Positions 11,901 to 22,319 of a stretch of 64,000 nt of DNA are shown piece by piece. The notes under the pieces are model-generated. The model had not been told where the DNA came from and did not search any database. It worked only from the letters and a program-made list of their open reading frames with translations. The position numbers were made by a program, and so were the translations under genes. Source of the stretch: Forficula auricularia (lineage: Eukaryota; Arthropoda; Insecta; Dermaptera; Forficulidae); the NCBI GenBank assembly GCA_024734495.1, contig JALMQS010000075.1:7257493-7321492 (forward strand), in the 5' to 3' direction. Numbering within the stretch: the first letter of the stretch is position 1; each line of letters starts with the position of its first letter.

Positions 11901-12309
11901 TCTATTTATTGATAATGAAAACAATTCGCTTTGCATTGTGAATGTTTCCACTTAAAATACCTGGGATGATGAGGTAGAAATCATAATCACAGCAATGACA
12001 CTTACAGAAATAGGAAATGGTTTTCTAAGCAAATTATAGCAAAAAATAGTTTTTGTGATAGTTTATATACGGTATAAATATATATATAAATAAATGACGA
12101 GATCCAGTTGAAAAAAATCTGGAATTGTGATGAATCAGTGGTGATTCATCAAACACACTAAAAGGAAGGTTTGAATTTGTTGGAATGCATTTTTAAAATT
12201 TTCTGGCTTAAGTATTTAATAAAAATAGTCTTACTATACCTGTAATTTATTTATATATATTTTTTTTTGTTATTTGAAATTTCTCATGTTTATATATGTA
12301 TATACCTAT
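8936..12309. other. AT-rich DNA with scattered repeat fragments
   Basis: No gene is supported. Visible fragments: a ~55-bp tandem duplication near 9162-9262; a segment at 9283-9380 that recurs inverted at 39291-39375; a possible Tc1/mariner-like end at 9540 (CACTACCGTTCAAAAGT); and a family Z piece near 11500-11710. The block at 11137-11190 (CTGCCTCCCGGG) recurs inverted at 15667-15725. Confidence 0.45.
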
Positions 12310-12623
12310 CAGTGGCGGTTGGTGACTTTTCAACCAGGGGATGCTGTCCAAAAAAGTACCTTTTATTTTAATCTTCGCTTTCTTTTTTTTTTTTTTTTTT
12401 TTTGCAAATTTCATCGAATACGGCATAATTTTCAAATTTACCATTAGATTAAAAAAAATATATTTTGAGACCTTGGCCCCAAATGGATACTGGTTTGTGT
12501 GAGTGAGGGTAGGAGTCAAAAAAACAGCCCCTGAGATGGAAATCGACCATCTTCCACAATGAATCAACCTGTCCTAAAAAAAATCATCAATCTCTCTTAA
12601 TTCTATTGCTATACGCAAGCTAT

Positions 12624-12687
<64 letters not shown>

Positions 12688-13146
12688 TCTATAGCACTCT
12701 TAGTTATTTCCGATCTTATATATTGAAAGTTCTTAAAATTGGATTAGTCCAAAAATTCTTGAATCATCTTTATTTATTTATTTTCTTTCTATTTTAATAG
12801 TTCCTAAGCTAGAACAATCTTTATTCGACTAAAACTCATCTGGACTTGCTTTGACATCCTTTAATTGGAAGATTTATCTACCAGGCAGGAAATTGAAACC
12901 TTCTATACGCACCCTTTTCGAAAAAATCATTCATTTTAATTGCCCCTTGAAACTATGCAACACTTTTATTTCATTTCGAGAACCAATATACTTTTCAAAA
13001 CAAAAAATGTTTTTTATAGAAATATTTGAAACGACGGGTAATAATTTGAAAATTTAAAGATTCTCCTAAATTTATGATAATACTCTAAATAGTTAAAATT
13101 TTAGGAATCCGTCGCATCCACAGCATCCATGGACCCCACGCCACTG
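12310..13146. mobile_element. hAT-like non-autonomous element, 837 bp
   Basis: The ends are CAGTGGCGGTTGG and, inverted, CAGTGGCGTGGGG. The flanks ATACCTAT (12302-12309) and CTACCTAT (13147-13154) match at seven of eight positions, consistent with an aged 8-bp hAT target duplication. A further GGATGCTGTCC-like block lies just inside both ends. There is no transposase frame. The interior holds a T21 run (12383-12403) and a (TA)30 microsatellite. Confidence 0.75.
12627..12686. repeat. (TA)30 microsatellite
   Basis: An uninterrupted TA dinucleotide run of about 60 bp inside the hAT-like element. It would extrude as a hairpin and is prone to length error. The isoleucine/tyrosine open frame across it is an artefact. 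Confidence 0.95.
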
Positions 13147-13154
13147 CTACCTAT

Positions 13155-14059
13155 GTTACCATTTTTAGCATCCCTGAAAGACTCCAAGAAATGCAAGTAC
13201 ATATTATAACAACGATTGACAATTTAAATTTATAGTGTTTCTCTGAATCGGATTCATTATAAGTAGTTCATAGTATATCAGTTTTATTTTATTTGCAACT
13301 TTAATTTAATTTTTGAGAACATGAAGAAAGAAGTATTTCTAATTTGCTGATCTGTACCAAAACCTTACTGTGCTTTTTCAAGCTGATATAACTCAAGTTT
13401 ATAATTTCATTTTCCTAAGATTACAATTTTTGAACTATCATGATAACATACAAACAAACCAATAAATTTTTGGACTGTTTTTGAGTAATGAAGACCAAAA
13501 GACGCGTATTTATATTAAAAACTCGCACTCTACTAATAAAATCAATGTCTACAATTAATATTTTAAAATTAATGTCTTCTGTTTAATATAAATATTTTTA
13601 TTAATTTTATTCTAACGATTCTTGATTTGACTGGTAAAGCCATTGGTTGGATTTTAGTTCCAAATTAAAAAATCATTTCACAGGTGCTTTCTAAAAAATT
13701 TAACCAATGTGCATATTATGAAAAATTGTCCCTATATGGATCTCTCGCGAAAATGCAATTCACAACCGACGAACTATCAAACCAATAGATGATTCAACCC
13801 TTTCGGTCTCTCTCGGCTCGCTAACTCATTGAAGACACGCTGTAGATATGGCCCTGCATGCTATAATTATTACTATCTTCAAATCTACAATTGCTTCATC
13901 TATAAAATTTTATTTTTTATTGATATTTTTAATCAAAATTGAAAGAAAAAGTGAAGCTTTTCCAAAACTCGCTACGCTTTTTGCAGTTTTAGTGGAATAA
14001 TGCAAAATACAACTGTTCGATTGTTTATTATTACTTTCACATTTATATTCATAGAATAT
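13155..14059. other. No gene seen
   Basis: AT-rich sequence without a supported gene or a clear repeat boundary. Confidence 0.5.
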
Positions 14060-14730
14060 AATGTGGAAGTATTGGGATGCCCTGTCTGGGTCCTGACTCT
14101 TTGAGAGCTTGTATCTCAGAGATGAAAAAAGTTAATTTCATTTTGTAACTTCTAGGTGGAAGGAATCGATGCCCTTAATAGTTGGAAACCGGATTTGGGA
14201 CATAAAACCGGATATTGTGGTCCCCAGAGGCAAAAAAACCATTGGTCAGTGAGTACGAATGTATGTACGTATGTACCCCTCGCGTTTCGCAACCAAATAA
14301 GTCTCAGAGCTACGAAATTCGAAACTTAAGCTCGATATAGGCTAGAAGGAGCAAGCTTTTAGTTGAAATAGGAAAACCGGAAGTGGACATTTACATGAAA
14401 GATTTTTCGTTTTTTTTTTTTTTCTCAAAAACGGCTCTAACGATTTTTTTTAAATTAGTGTATTTATCAAGTGTCATGAGTTAATAGTTGAGTCAAATTT
14501 TTAATCCGATTGAAATAAAGGAAGGGGTGTAAAGTAGGAGTGTCGCGGCTCAACTATTAACTCATGACACTTGATAAGTAATTGCAAGTAATTTTTAAAA
14601 CAATCGTTAGATCCGTTTTTGAGAGAAAAAAAACTAAATAAAGGAAGGGGTGTAAATTAGTATGTCGCGATGATTTCAATTAAATGAAAATGTGAAAGTC
14701 GTGTGGTGAACACACCAGTTGATTTTTACT
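14060..14730 (+). repeat. Dispersed repeat family X, copy 1
   Basis: Blocks such as CGCGTTTCGCAACCA, ATATAGGCTAGAAGGAG and ATCAAGTGTCATGAGTTAAT recur at 32300-32960 (opposite orientation) and 38162-38800. Within this copy the module around CTCATGACACTTGATAA appears twice in inverted orientation. It ends at GTGTGGTGAACACACCAG, and a family Y copy begins a few bases later. No coding frame persists. Confidence 0.75.
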
Positions 14731-14732
14731 TT

Positions 14733-15343
14733 ACCATACAGGGTATGGTCAAGTATTGTAATCGTGCATGAAAAAAGTGTTCTTTTCCTTCTTTTTTTCG
14801 AAATATCTCACAAACGGCTGAAACTATTTTGTTTAAAAAAATTGAGCGAAACCATGGCATTTTGTTCTACAAAAAAGTCCTAATAAGTGAACATCGAAAA
14901 AATTATATTTTTTGATATAATAATTGTTTTGTCAAAATGTTTGTTAGTTAGTTAGTCTGTGCGTTACCAAATTTTGTGGACGAGCTAGCTCAAAAACTAG
15001 TGGGAATATCGAAACCAAATTTCACACGTAGTTTTGGTTCATTGAGATTAAATTAAAAATCTAGGCTATTTGAGCAAACTCAACCAAATTTTGTATACAT
15101 AATCAGTGGGACCCCAGAAGTCAAAAAATGCAAAAACTAACCGCTTAAAATGGGGGCAGGGGGGAGGGGGTGTAGGGTAAAAAAATGAAAATCTTGGCCA
15201 TTTACCAAACTCAACCAAATTTTGTATACATAATCAATGGGACCCCAGAAGTCTACGCCACCTAAACGATTATAAATAATTTTAGGGGCCGGGTTTTATG
15301 GTAAAGTCAAGTGGATGGTCACATCAGAACACGTCAGCTTATT
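14733..15343 (+). mobile_element. Repeat family Y, copy 1
   Basis: It begins ACTTTACCATACAGGGTATGG and ends with the inverted GTATGGTAAAGTCAAG-type sequence (here TTTATGGTAAAGTCAAG), then a shared tail ending CACGTCAGCTTATTT. Other copies are at 17805-18640 and, split by the R2-like element, at 21855-22153 plus 26792-27177. Inside is a ~100-bp module (CTCAACCAAATTTTGTATAC) present twice here and three times in copy 2. It is probably a non-autonomous DNA element; no clear target duplication was found. Confidence 0.7.
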
Positions 15344-16175
15344 TAATATAGAAACTTATTAAAATCTCAAAAAATTAACCAAAAAATAATATTTTTAAAT
15401 TAATTTTGCATTTTTTAACCGGTAGATCTATTATAGAAAGCATAACATCATTGGATATACAAACATTTCAGCAGAAGAACGAACTTTCTATGACTTCTAA
15501 TTTATCGTGTGAGTATCTGGCACACAGGCAGTCACTCAGACGGGGACACACACAGAGATCATAGAGAGAAAAAAATCATAGTTGAAAATTGTTTTTCTCC
15601 TCGTTCCTGACATTTTTCAGCTCAATGAGCAGAAAAAAAATTGATATTTTTGCGTGAATTCAACTAGTCTTTCCCGGGAGGCAGGCAAAGTCTTCGCCAG
15701 CCTCCTTGGCATACAGAGTAATAATTAATTGTATTTGATTGAATTGATTTTCTTTTAACAGCTAAATCCAAATACAACTTCATTTTCTCAATGACTCTCA
15801 TTTATATTTTATTATTATTATTATTATTTTGCAATCATTATAAAATTCTTATGATTATTAGATACTTTTCTTGTGTTTTGGAAGACGAATAATGAATTTG
15901 GCTCTCTGCCCGTCCAGCATCCATAATATGCTTCAGTGGTTGCGTTATTCAACAGTTGAAGGATTGAAATCGATTGTTTTCAATTTGAAGTTGAACAGGT
16001 ATAAAATATTTTCAGTAGACTACTTTCAAAATCAAAAACGTTTTTAAAAATTTTTCTTCCTCATGTTAAATTTTCTAAGGATCCACCATTAAATCACTTT
16101 TACTGTTTTCTGAATTATCTCTGCAAGTCAATATTTCTGGGAACTCGGTACGCTTGGAGACTGTAGCATCAGGAG
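15344..16175. other. No gene seen
   Basis: AT-rich sequence. The block 15667-15725 (TTTCCCGGGAGGCAGGCAAA) is an inverted match to 11137-11190; its meaning is unclear. Confidence 0.5.
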
Positions 16176-17304
16176 CAGAGGTGTAGCTACGGAGGAGGGG
16201 GTCAGAACCCCCCCCCCAAGGGCAGGGCTCATAGGATGAGTAACGACAACGACAAACCATTTTTTATGACAGACTAACCGTAATTAAATATATTTCATAT
16301 GTTTAATCAAGAATTATGTTCGTTTTGAATTCCTTGAAGTACCCTTTAAGTCCAGTTAAATTGTTCTCCAAAGGGCCCCTCGCGTGAGAATTTTGTGGTA
16401 GTTTTGATCCTATATGTTTTTTGGTATGCTGAATCCGAATCTGAGGTTTGCTAAAAAAATTTTGTGGTTCAACATTGTCAAAAATGCAAAAAAATGTAAA
16501 AAAATCTCATTTTTTGGCGATTTTTTGCTTATATCTCGAAAACTACACTAACCTTTAAAATGAAAGTTCATAAAATTTCCTACAAAGGATATGATCGGAA
16601 TCCTCAAAATTGTCATGGAAAATGGTGGATATCTATAAATCTAAGAGTTTTATCAAAAAAGTGGTCCAATTAAACGTTCAAGTCAATAAAATTTCCTAGA
16701 GAATGAGGAAGAAATCAAGTTTCTTGGATGAGTGGTTTTCATTTTATGAAGAAAAAACTGATTTTTTTTGCAAAAAATTGCAGTTTTTCAAAAATTCAAC
16801 CTCATTGCGGCACGGGTTATCATTATCCAATTAAGATGAAATTTTGCTTGAATTGTAGAAAATTTAATCTAGTTTAGAATCTTGTTTAGAAAATACGCCA
16901 ATTTTCAACTAGCGCTTGAGCCCGAACGGTTGATCGGAGAAAAATCTAAATGATAAAATTTGTAGGAAATTTGATGAACTTTCATTTTTAATAGGAAGGT
17001 TATTTACGAAAAGTTGATAGTTTTCGAGTTATAAGCAAAAAACCGCCAATAAAATGAGATTTTTTTTATCTTTTTTTTGCATTTTTGACAATGTTCCGTG
17101 AAGAAATTTTGTTAGCAAACCTCAGATTCTGTTTCAGCACACTAAAAAACATAAAGGGTCGAAGAAATTACAACTACCCCAAAGCTTTCCGGGTAAAAAC
17201 ACAATTTAACTGGACTATTTGTTTTAATAAAAAAAAATTCACACTAAATATTTTGCTTTGTGGATTGACCCCCCCGTCATGTAAATTTCATGGCTACGCC
17301 ACTG
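16176..17304. mobile_element. hAT-type element with long internal inverted repeats, 1129 bp
   Basis: The termini are CAGAGGTGTAGC and, inverted, CAGTGGCGTAGC. They are flanked by a perfect 8-bp duplication ATCAGGAG (16168-16175 and 17305-17312), as expected for hAT. Inside, about 300 bp on each side (roughly 16320-16640 and 16930-17245) are diverged inverted copies, including a TTTTCGAGTTATAAGC-type block. There is no transposase frame, so it would move only in trans. Confidence 0.85.
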
Positions 17305-17394
17305 ATCAGGAGCATTGATGAATAATTCAACCCCGATTTTTTTTTTTCCAAATTTAAAAATGTCTAAAAATAAGAAAACAAATTTCTATTTGGA

Positions 17395-17804
17395 TTTCAA
17401 TACCCCCAATAATGAAAGCTAGCAAAAAGTTTGCTATTGTTTATTGAAAGAAAAGTTTCCACTTAAACCGCCTTTTGGGCACATGTTAAATGAAAAGTTA
17501 CAGTCGAAACTTTTATTTTCATAAGCAACTCAACCAGCAAATCTGCAATTTGTTCTTGTGTTGAAATGTTTGCATTTCTATTGAAAATAATTCTTTGATT
17601 TCTCTTTATGAATCAGCATCTCTGCTACTCTCGGTTAAACAAAATCTTTTCAATTAACGAAAATAACTAACTATATAGAACCTCTTGAACTGTTGTAGCT
17701 AATGGACCGAAATTAGGCAAAAGTGTTTGTATTAAAAACACCTTTCTGGCAAGAAACTTTCAGCCTTCTAGCTCAAATCGTTTTCAGACTAACTGTGTAA
17801 TTGT
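17395..17804. repeat. Dispersed old repeat family Z, one copy
   Basis: The order CTCTGCTACTCTCGGTTAAAC, AATCTTTTCAATTAA, a GTAGCTAATG-type block, GTTTGTATTAA and a TTCTAGCTCAAA-type block recurs in part near 11500-11710, 19600-19900, 35150-35310, 36880-36930, 55600-55800 and 60540-61180. The copies are strongly diverged and no ends can be set. Confidence 0.5.
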
Positions 17805-18640
17805 TACTTTACCATACAGGGTGTGTTTTTTTTGCTTCTTTTTTTCGAAATATCTCAAAAACGGCTGAAACTATTTTGAGTAAATAAATTTGGCGAAACC
17901 ATGGCATTTCGGTCTACAAAAAAGCCATAATAAGTGAACATCGAAAAAATTATATTTTTCGAGATAATAATTGTTTTGTCAAAATATCTGTTAGTCTGGA
18001 CGTCTGTTAGTGCCTTAGTCTGTTATTTTGTTAGTATGTGCGTTAACAAATTTTTGTGGACGACCTAGCTCAAAAACTAGTGTGAATATCAAATATCAAA
18101 ACCAAATTTCACACCTAGTTTTGGTGCATTGAGATTAAGAGCTGATTAGATTTTGGTGCATATCGACCCAAAATTAAGGATGATGGAGGGGGGGGGGGTT
18201 AAAAATTAAAAATCTCAGCCATTTGAGCAAACTCAACCAAATTTTGTATACATAATCAGTGTACCCCCAAAAGTTTAAAAATGCAAATTCTAACCGCCTA
18301 AAATTGGGGGTGTAGGGTCAGAACATGAAAATCGGTACCGGACTTGTACCAAACTCAACCAAATTTTGTAGGTATACATAATCAGTGGAACCCCAGAAGA
18401 CTAAAAATGTAAAAACTAACCACCCAAAATGAGGTGGGGGGGGGGGGGGGGCAAAAAATTAAAAAACTAGACCCTTGTACCAAATTCAACCAAAATTTGT
18501 ATACATAATCAGTGGGCCCCCATAAGTCTAAAAATGCAAAACTAACCCCCCTACATGATTATAAATAATTTTATTAAATATAAGAGAGGGGCCCAGGTGT
18601 ATGGTAATGTCAAGTGGATGGACACATCAGAACTTGTCAG
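17805..18640 (+). mobile_element. Repeat family Y, copy 2
   Basis: A full-length copy from TTACTTTACCATACAGGG to GTGTATGGTAATGTCAAG plus the shared tail. It carries three of the ~100-bp CTCAACCAAATTTTGTATAC modules, each followed by a G-rich run. It keeps the segment between CCTAGTTTTGG and AGAGCTGATTAG, so it shows what the R2-like element interrupted in copy 3. Confidence 0.75.
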
Positions 18641-19663
18641 TTTATTTATTTTTCTCTACACAAGACGCTTCGATTCTAATCGGTAATGTGAAACTGTCAT
18701 ACCCCGAGCTTTAATTATTAATATTATTATTATATTTTTTTATTTCATACTAAGTTGTAACCTATCTTTAGGACTTAAAATATCTTTCATTAATATATAT
18801 ATATATACATATATTTCATTAAACTTAAATAAAAATGGTATGAAAAAAATTGCCGACATAAGCTCTTGCATAAGAAAAATGGCGTAGCAAATTGCAAAAA
18901 TACAAAAATTTTTGATTTTTTTAAATATTTTTCTTATTTAATACTAGTAGGTTTGCCTCTAGGCTAAGACTATTTTCATATCAGGTTGATATTTAAAAAA
19001 AGAGAATGAATCAATTCAAAGATTTTCATTTCGAAATACATTGAATCATCGGACTTGGACTACTGGCCTTCCAACACCAACTAACTAACTAGGCTTATTT
19101 GTCCAGGATTTTTGTACTCCTTAATTTGCTGGAAAGCGAAAAATAATTTATTAAGCAGCCAAGTACAAGTCTGATTCGCTACCACACAGGGTCCGCTAAG
19201 AGACAAACAACTTTTTTGGCTCATAGTAACTACATGACTCCAAATAAAAATCTTAAACACTGTTTCTTTATTTTCATTAGTCATCCAATAATTATCTTAT
19301 ATCAAAGGAATATACCAAAGGAAATTAATATACATTTTTTAAAATAATATCACTAACCTAATTTTTACAATTTTTACAAATTTTTAAATTAAAGTACCTA
19401 TTGCTTGGGGGAGTACTAACAATCGACTTTAAAGATTCATATAAGCGCAAATGAAGCATTAAAATTAAATCACGATAATTTATGTTTAATAGTATTTTAA
19501 AAGAATTCTTCTGTTTTGTATTATATTTTTCAAAACTAAAACCTTATTAAATTTTACACTTAGGTACTAGCTTTAGAACTTCTGTAAAAATAGAGAAAAT
19601 CAGAAAAAATCGAACTGTCATGTTATTAAGTGATTGTAGCTAATGAGGTAATGAGATAAAATT
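18641..19663. other. No gene seen
   Basis: AT-rich sequence. The 67-codon minus-strand frame at 19081-19284 has no recognisable domain and no supporting splice context, so I leave it uncalled. Confidence 0.45.
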
Positions 19664-19873
19664 TTAAAACAACTATGGCCCCCACATGAAATGGACCTAA
19701 AATTTGAAGCGTCCCCTTATTATGGAATAAGTATGTGTTTTCTTTTATGAAGTAGAAAAAGTTGGTCACCTTACGCACTTTTTTTCTAACATATACCCCC
19801 TTAAAAAAAATGTCACGTCCGGGACCCACAAATGCACTTGGACTCACCCCCCCCCCCTTGTGGGGCCATGCCC
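19664..19873. mobile_element. Small insert within a family Z copy
   Basis: Family Z sequence (GTAGCTAATG.. on the left, AAGTTTGTATTA on the right) is interrupted here. The insert ends in ATGGCCCCCAC and, inverted, ATGGCCCCACAAG, which suggests short terminal inverted repeats. A C11 run lies near the right end. The target duplication is unclear. Confidence 0.4.
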
Positions 19874-20384
19874 ACAAGTTTGTATTACTAAACTACACCT
19901 TTGAACAAAGTTCCAAGTTTTAATTTTTCAATTCAAATTTTTCGTTGCAAAAGCTTATTTAGTTTTGAAAAAAAGTTTTCCCTTTTTTCTCTATTAATAT
20001 ATCACATTTTCACATACAAACATTATTTTGTAAAATTAAACTTTTCCGAAAAAAATTCTTAAGGTTCTATTTGTCTGATGTGAAGAGCTTACCATAGTCA
20101 TCCTATAATAGCGAGTTTAGCTTTAATTCTCTACGAATAGAACGTTCAATGCTTGAAGACCTGACTCTTTTTGTTATTTATCATTCTAGAACCTGCAGTT
20201 TTTAGAGTTGAGTCAGTCCGAAATATTATATTATCTAAAGGCTTTCCTTTTGTTTTCTATAATGAGGCCTAAAGGATGATTTAGGCAGATCTTTATCATC
20301 GTTTTATCTGACGAAGGATTTTGTTCCTCTCTTTTTCTTTTTTCCTTGGGTGCGATGATATTACTTTTACATCCAAGATCCACG

Positions 20385-21115
20385 GACAGGACCACGCCAA
20401 GCTATTCGGCCGCCCGTGTGCAAACTTTAATTTTACGCCCTCTTTTAAAATTGTAACTAAAATTTAACATTTAAAAGAATCATCACCTCTTACCACTTCT
20501 AGCTAAAAATTGATTCATAGGTAGGTTAGGTGCACATAATAAATAACATTGAAATGAAATAAATGCTAATAATTATATTTAATTTTGATATTAAACATGT
20601 GTAATATACATAACTTTTAAACTAAACATACAACATAAAGCAGTAAACAGTCAGACTCACTGATGTATCACCAAAGTAGAAATTCCGTCAAACATTCGCC
20701 ACTTTAAAAGGAACTTTTACCGACATAGTGATCGTTTGTTAAAATTAATACTAAAAGTGGTGAACGTTTAAAGATATTTCTACTTTGGTGATAGATAAAA
20801 ATTAAAAATGTTAAATAAAAATCAAAGAAAGTATCAAAACAATAAAATTTTTTAACAAAATAAATGATTGAAAACAATCTTTTCTTGCATTTTTTTCGGC
20901 AAAATCTTTAATTAACTCGTCGAAGGGAATAGAATCCATAATGTAATATGGACATAATTGCTAAATGGCTATTTCTTTCTTGTGCCATAGTCGATCTTAA
21001 AAACGTTAGAAAGTCGGTTAGTCATGTCTGTCTAGCTGTTTTGCCGCCCTTTGACTTGGCCGCCTGTGTGTTTTGCACACATTTGCCCTATAGTCGGCGC
21101 GGCCCTGCCAACTGA
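20385..21115. mobile_element. Possible DNA transposon remnant
   Basis: CAGGACCACGCC at the left and, inverted, CAGGGCCGCGCC at the right, followed inward by CGGCCGCCCGTGTGCAAA-like blocks on both sides, indicate old terminal inverted repeats. There is no transposase frame and no clear target duplication. A separate MITE lies inside. Confidence 0.4.
20668..20791. mobile_element. TA-flanked MITE, 124 bp
   Basis: About 40-bp imperfect terminal inverted repeats start TCACCAAAGTAGAAAT on both ends. TA flanks each side (20666-20667 and 20792-20793), consistent with a Tc1/mariner-type insertion. The middle carries an ACCACTTTT/AAAAGTGGT-like inner pair. It has no coding capacity. Confidence 0.7.
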
Positions 21116-21317
21116 TATTTTATATACATAGGTACTATTACTACTACTCTAGGAGTACTATTAATATTAACAGCTTTGTCAACCGCATATATTACTGTGA
21201 CTAAAGGCATAATTTTAGAGCCGTCTCAATCCTATAATTTTGTTTACCTCTGTATTTCCCGAAATCTTTCAAAACCCGCATCCACAGGTATCTTCAATTC
21301 TGATATAATCCCTGAAA

Positions 21318-21475
21318 TTTTTTTTTTTTTTTTTTTTACTGCAATCAAATGCAAGAAGGGGTGCACCAGTAAAGATGCAGCTCCTATGGATCTCTAAAGA
21401 CCCTTGCATTACCGAAGAGAAGGGAAGGTTGATTAAGGGAGAGGGTGTAGACGTAGGTGTCTATGCACTCCGGTT
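21318..21475 (-). mobile_element. Non-LTR retrotransposon 3' end, strongly truncated
   Basis: A T20 run (21318-21337), the poly-A tail of a minus-strand element, is followed by about 138 bp matching 59383-59515 with few changes (for example AAGGGGTGCACCAGTAAAGA). Only the 3' untranslated end is present. This is the usual result of incomplete reverse transcription. Confidence 0.8.
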
Positions 21476-21854
21476 TTACCGGAAATATCTTCTTCTTCTC
21501 CTTCTTTCTTGAGAAATTAGCCAAGTTAAAACTACGATGTCAACTGATAAATTAAAAAAACATTTAAAAATTTTTGATTTTTATTAATTCCCGAATTTCA
21601 CTTTTTCAATATTTCCAAAGTGTAATGTGCAATTCCTTCTAACATTAACTTTAGTCAGCTATATAGTATAGGAATTGCCAGTAGGTACAAAAAGAGAAAG
21701 CTAGTCATAATCTTAATAGATATTATATCTTTATTAATATAAATTAATTCTTTTTCCATATTTTCCGTAGATTAATTAATTTCTCTTCAATAATCTTGAG
21801 GGATACTCCTCATAATATTTAATTTTATTATTTATTCATAATATCTAAATATTT

Positions 21855-22153
21855 TTACTTTACCATACAGGGTATGGTCAAGTATTGTAAAAAGTGTTTT
21901 TTCCTTCTTTTTTTCGAAATATATCAAAAACGGCTGAAACTATTTTGATTAAAAAAAATTGAGCGAAACCATGGCATTTCGCTCTACAAAAAAGCCCTAA
22001 TAAGTGAACATCGAAAATATTATATTTTTCGAGATAATAATTGTTTTGTCAAAATGTCTGTTAGTCAGTTACTTAGTCTGTGCGTTACGTTTGTGGACGA
22101 GCTAGCTCAAAAACTAGTGTGAATATCGAAACCAAATTTCACAGGTAGTTTTG
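21855..22153 (+). repeat. Repeat family Y, copy 3, left part
   Basis: Starts ACTTTACCATACAGGGTATGG and follows copies 1 and 2 closely until GGTAGTTTTGG. There it stops, and the R2-like 3' untranslated region begins. The right part resumes at 26792. Confidence 0.85.
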
Positions 22154-22319
22154 GAAATTGATTTTTCGTTTATTGGGCCACGCAGGTAGGGGCCTCCACT
22201 AACAAGAAATATTTACATAATCGGGTGAATTTAATTACAGGATTATTTACATAATTATAGGAATATTAACATAATATATTTACAAAAAAAATATTTTTTT
22301 TCTTTTTTATATACAATTT
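22154..22319 (-). other. R2-like 3' untranslated region
   Basis: 166 bp between the stop codon at 22320-22322 and the junction with family Y. It has no poly-A tail. In R2 elements this region is the RNA structure that the RT binds to start target-primed reverse transcription; that role is inferred from the family. Confidence 0.7.

Noticed and set aside
12606..12797. 63-codon frame rich in Ile/Tyr
   Set aside because: It is a translation of the (TA)30 microsatellite.
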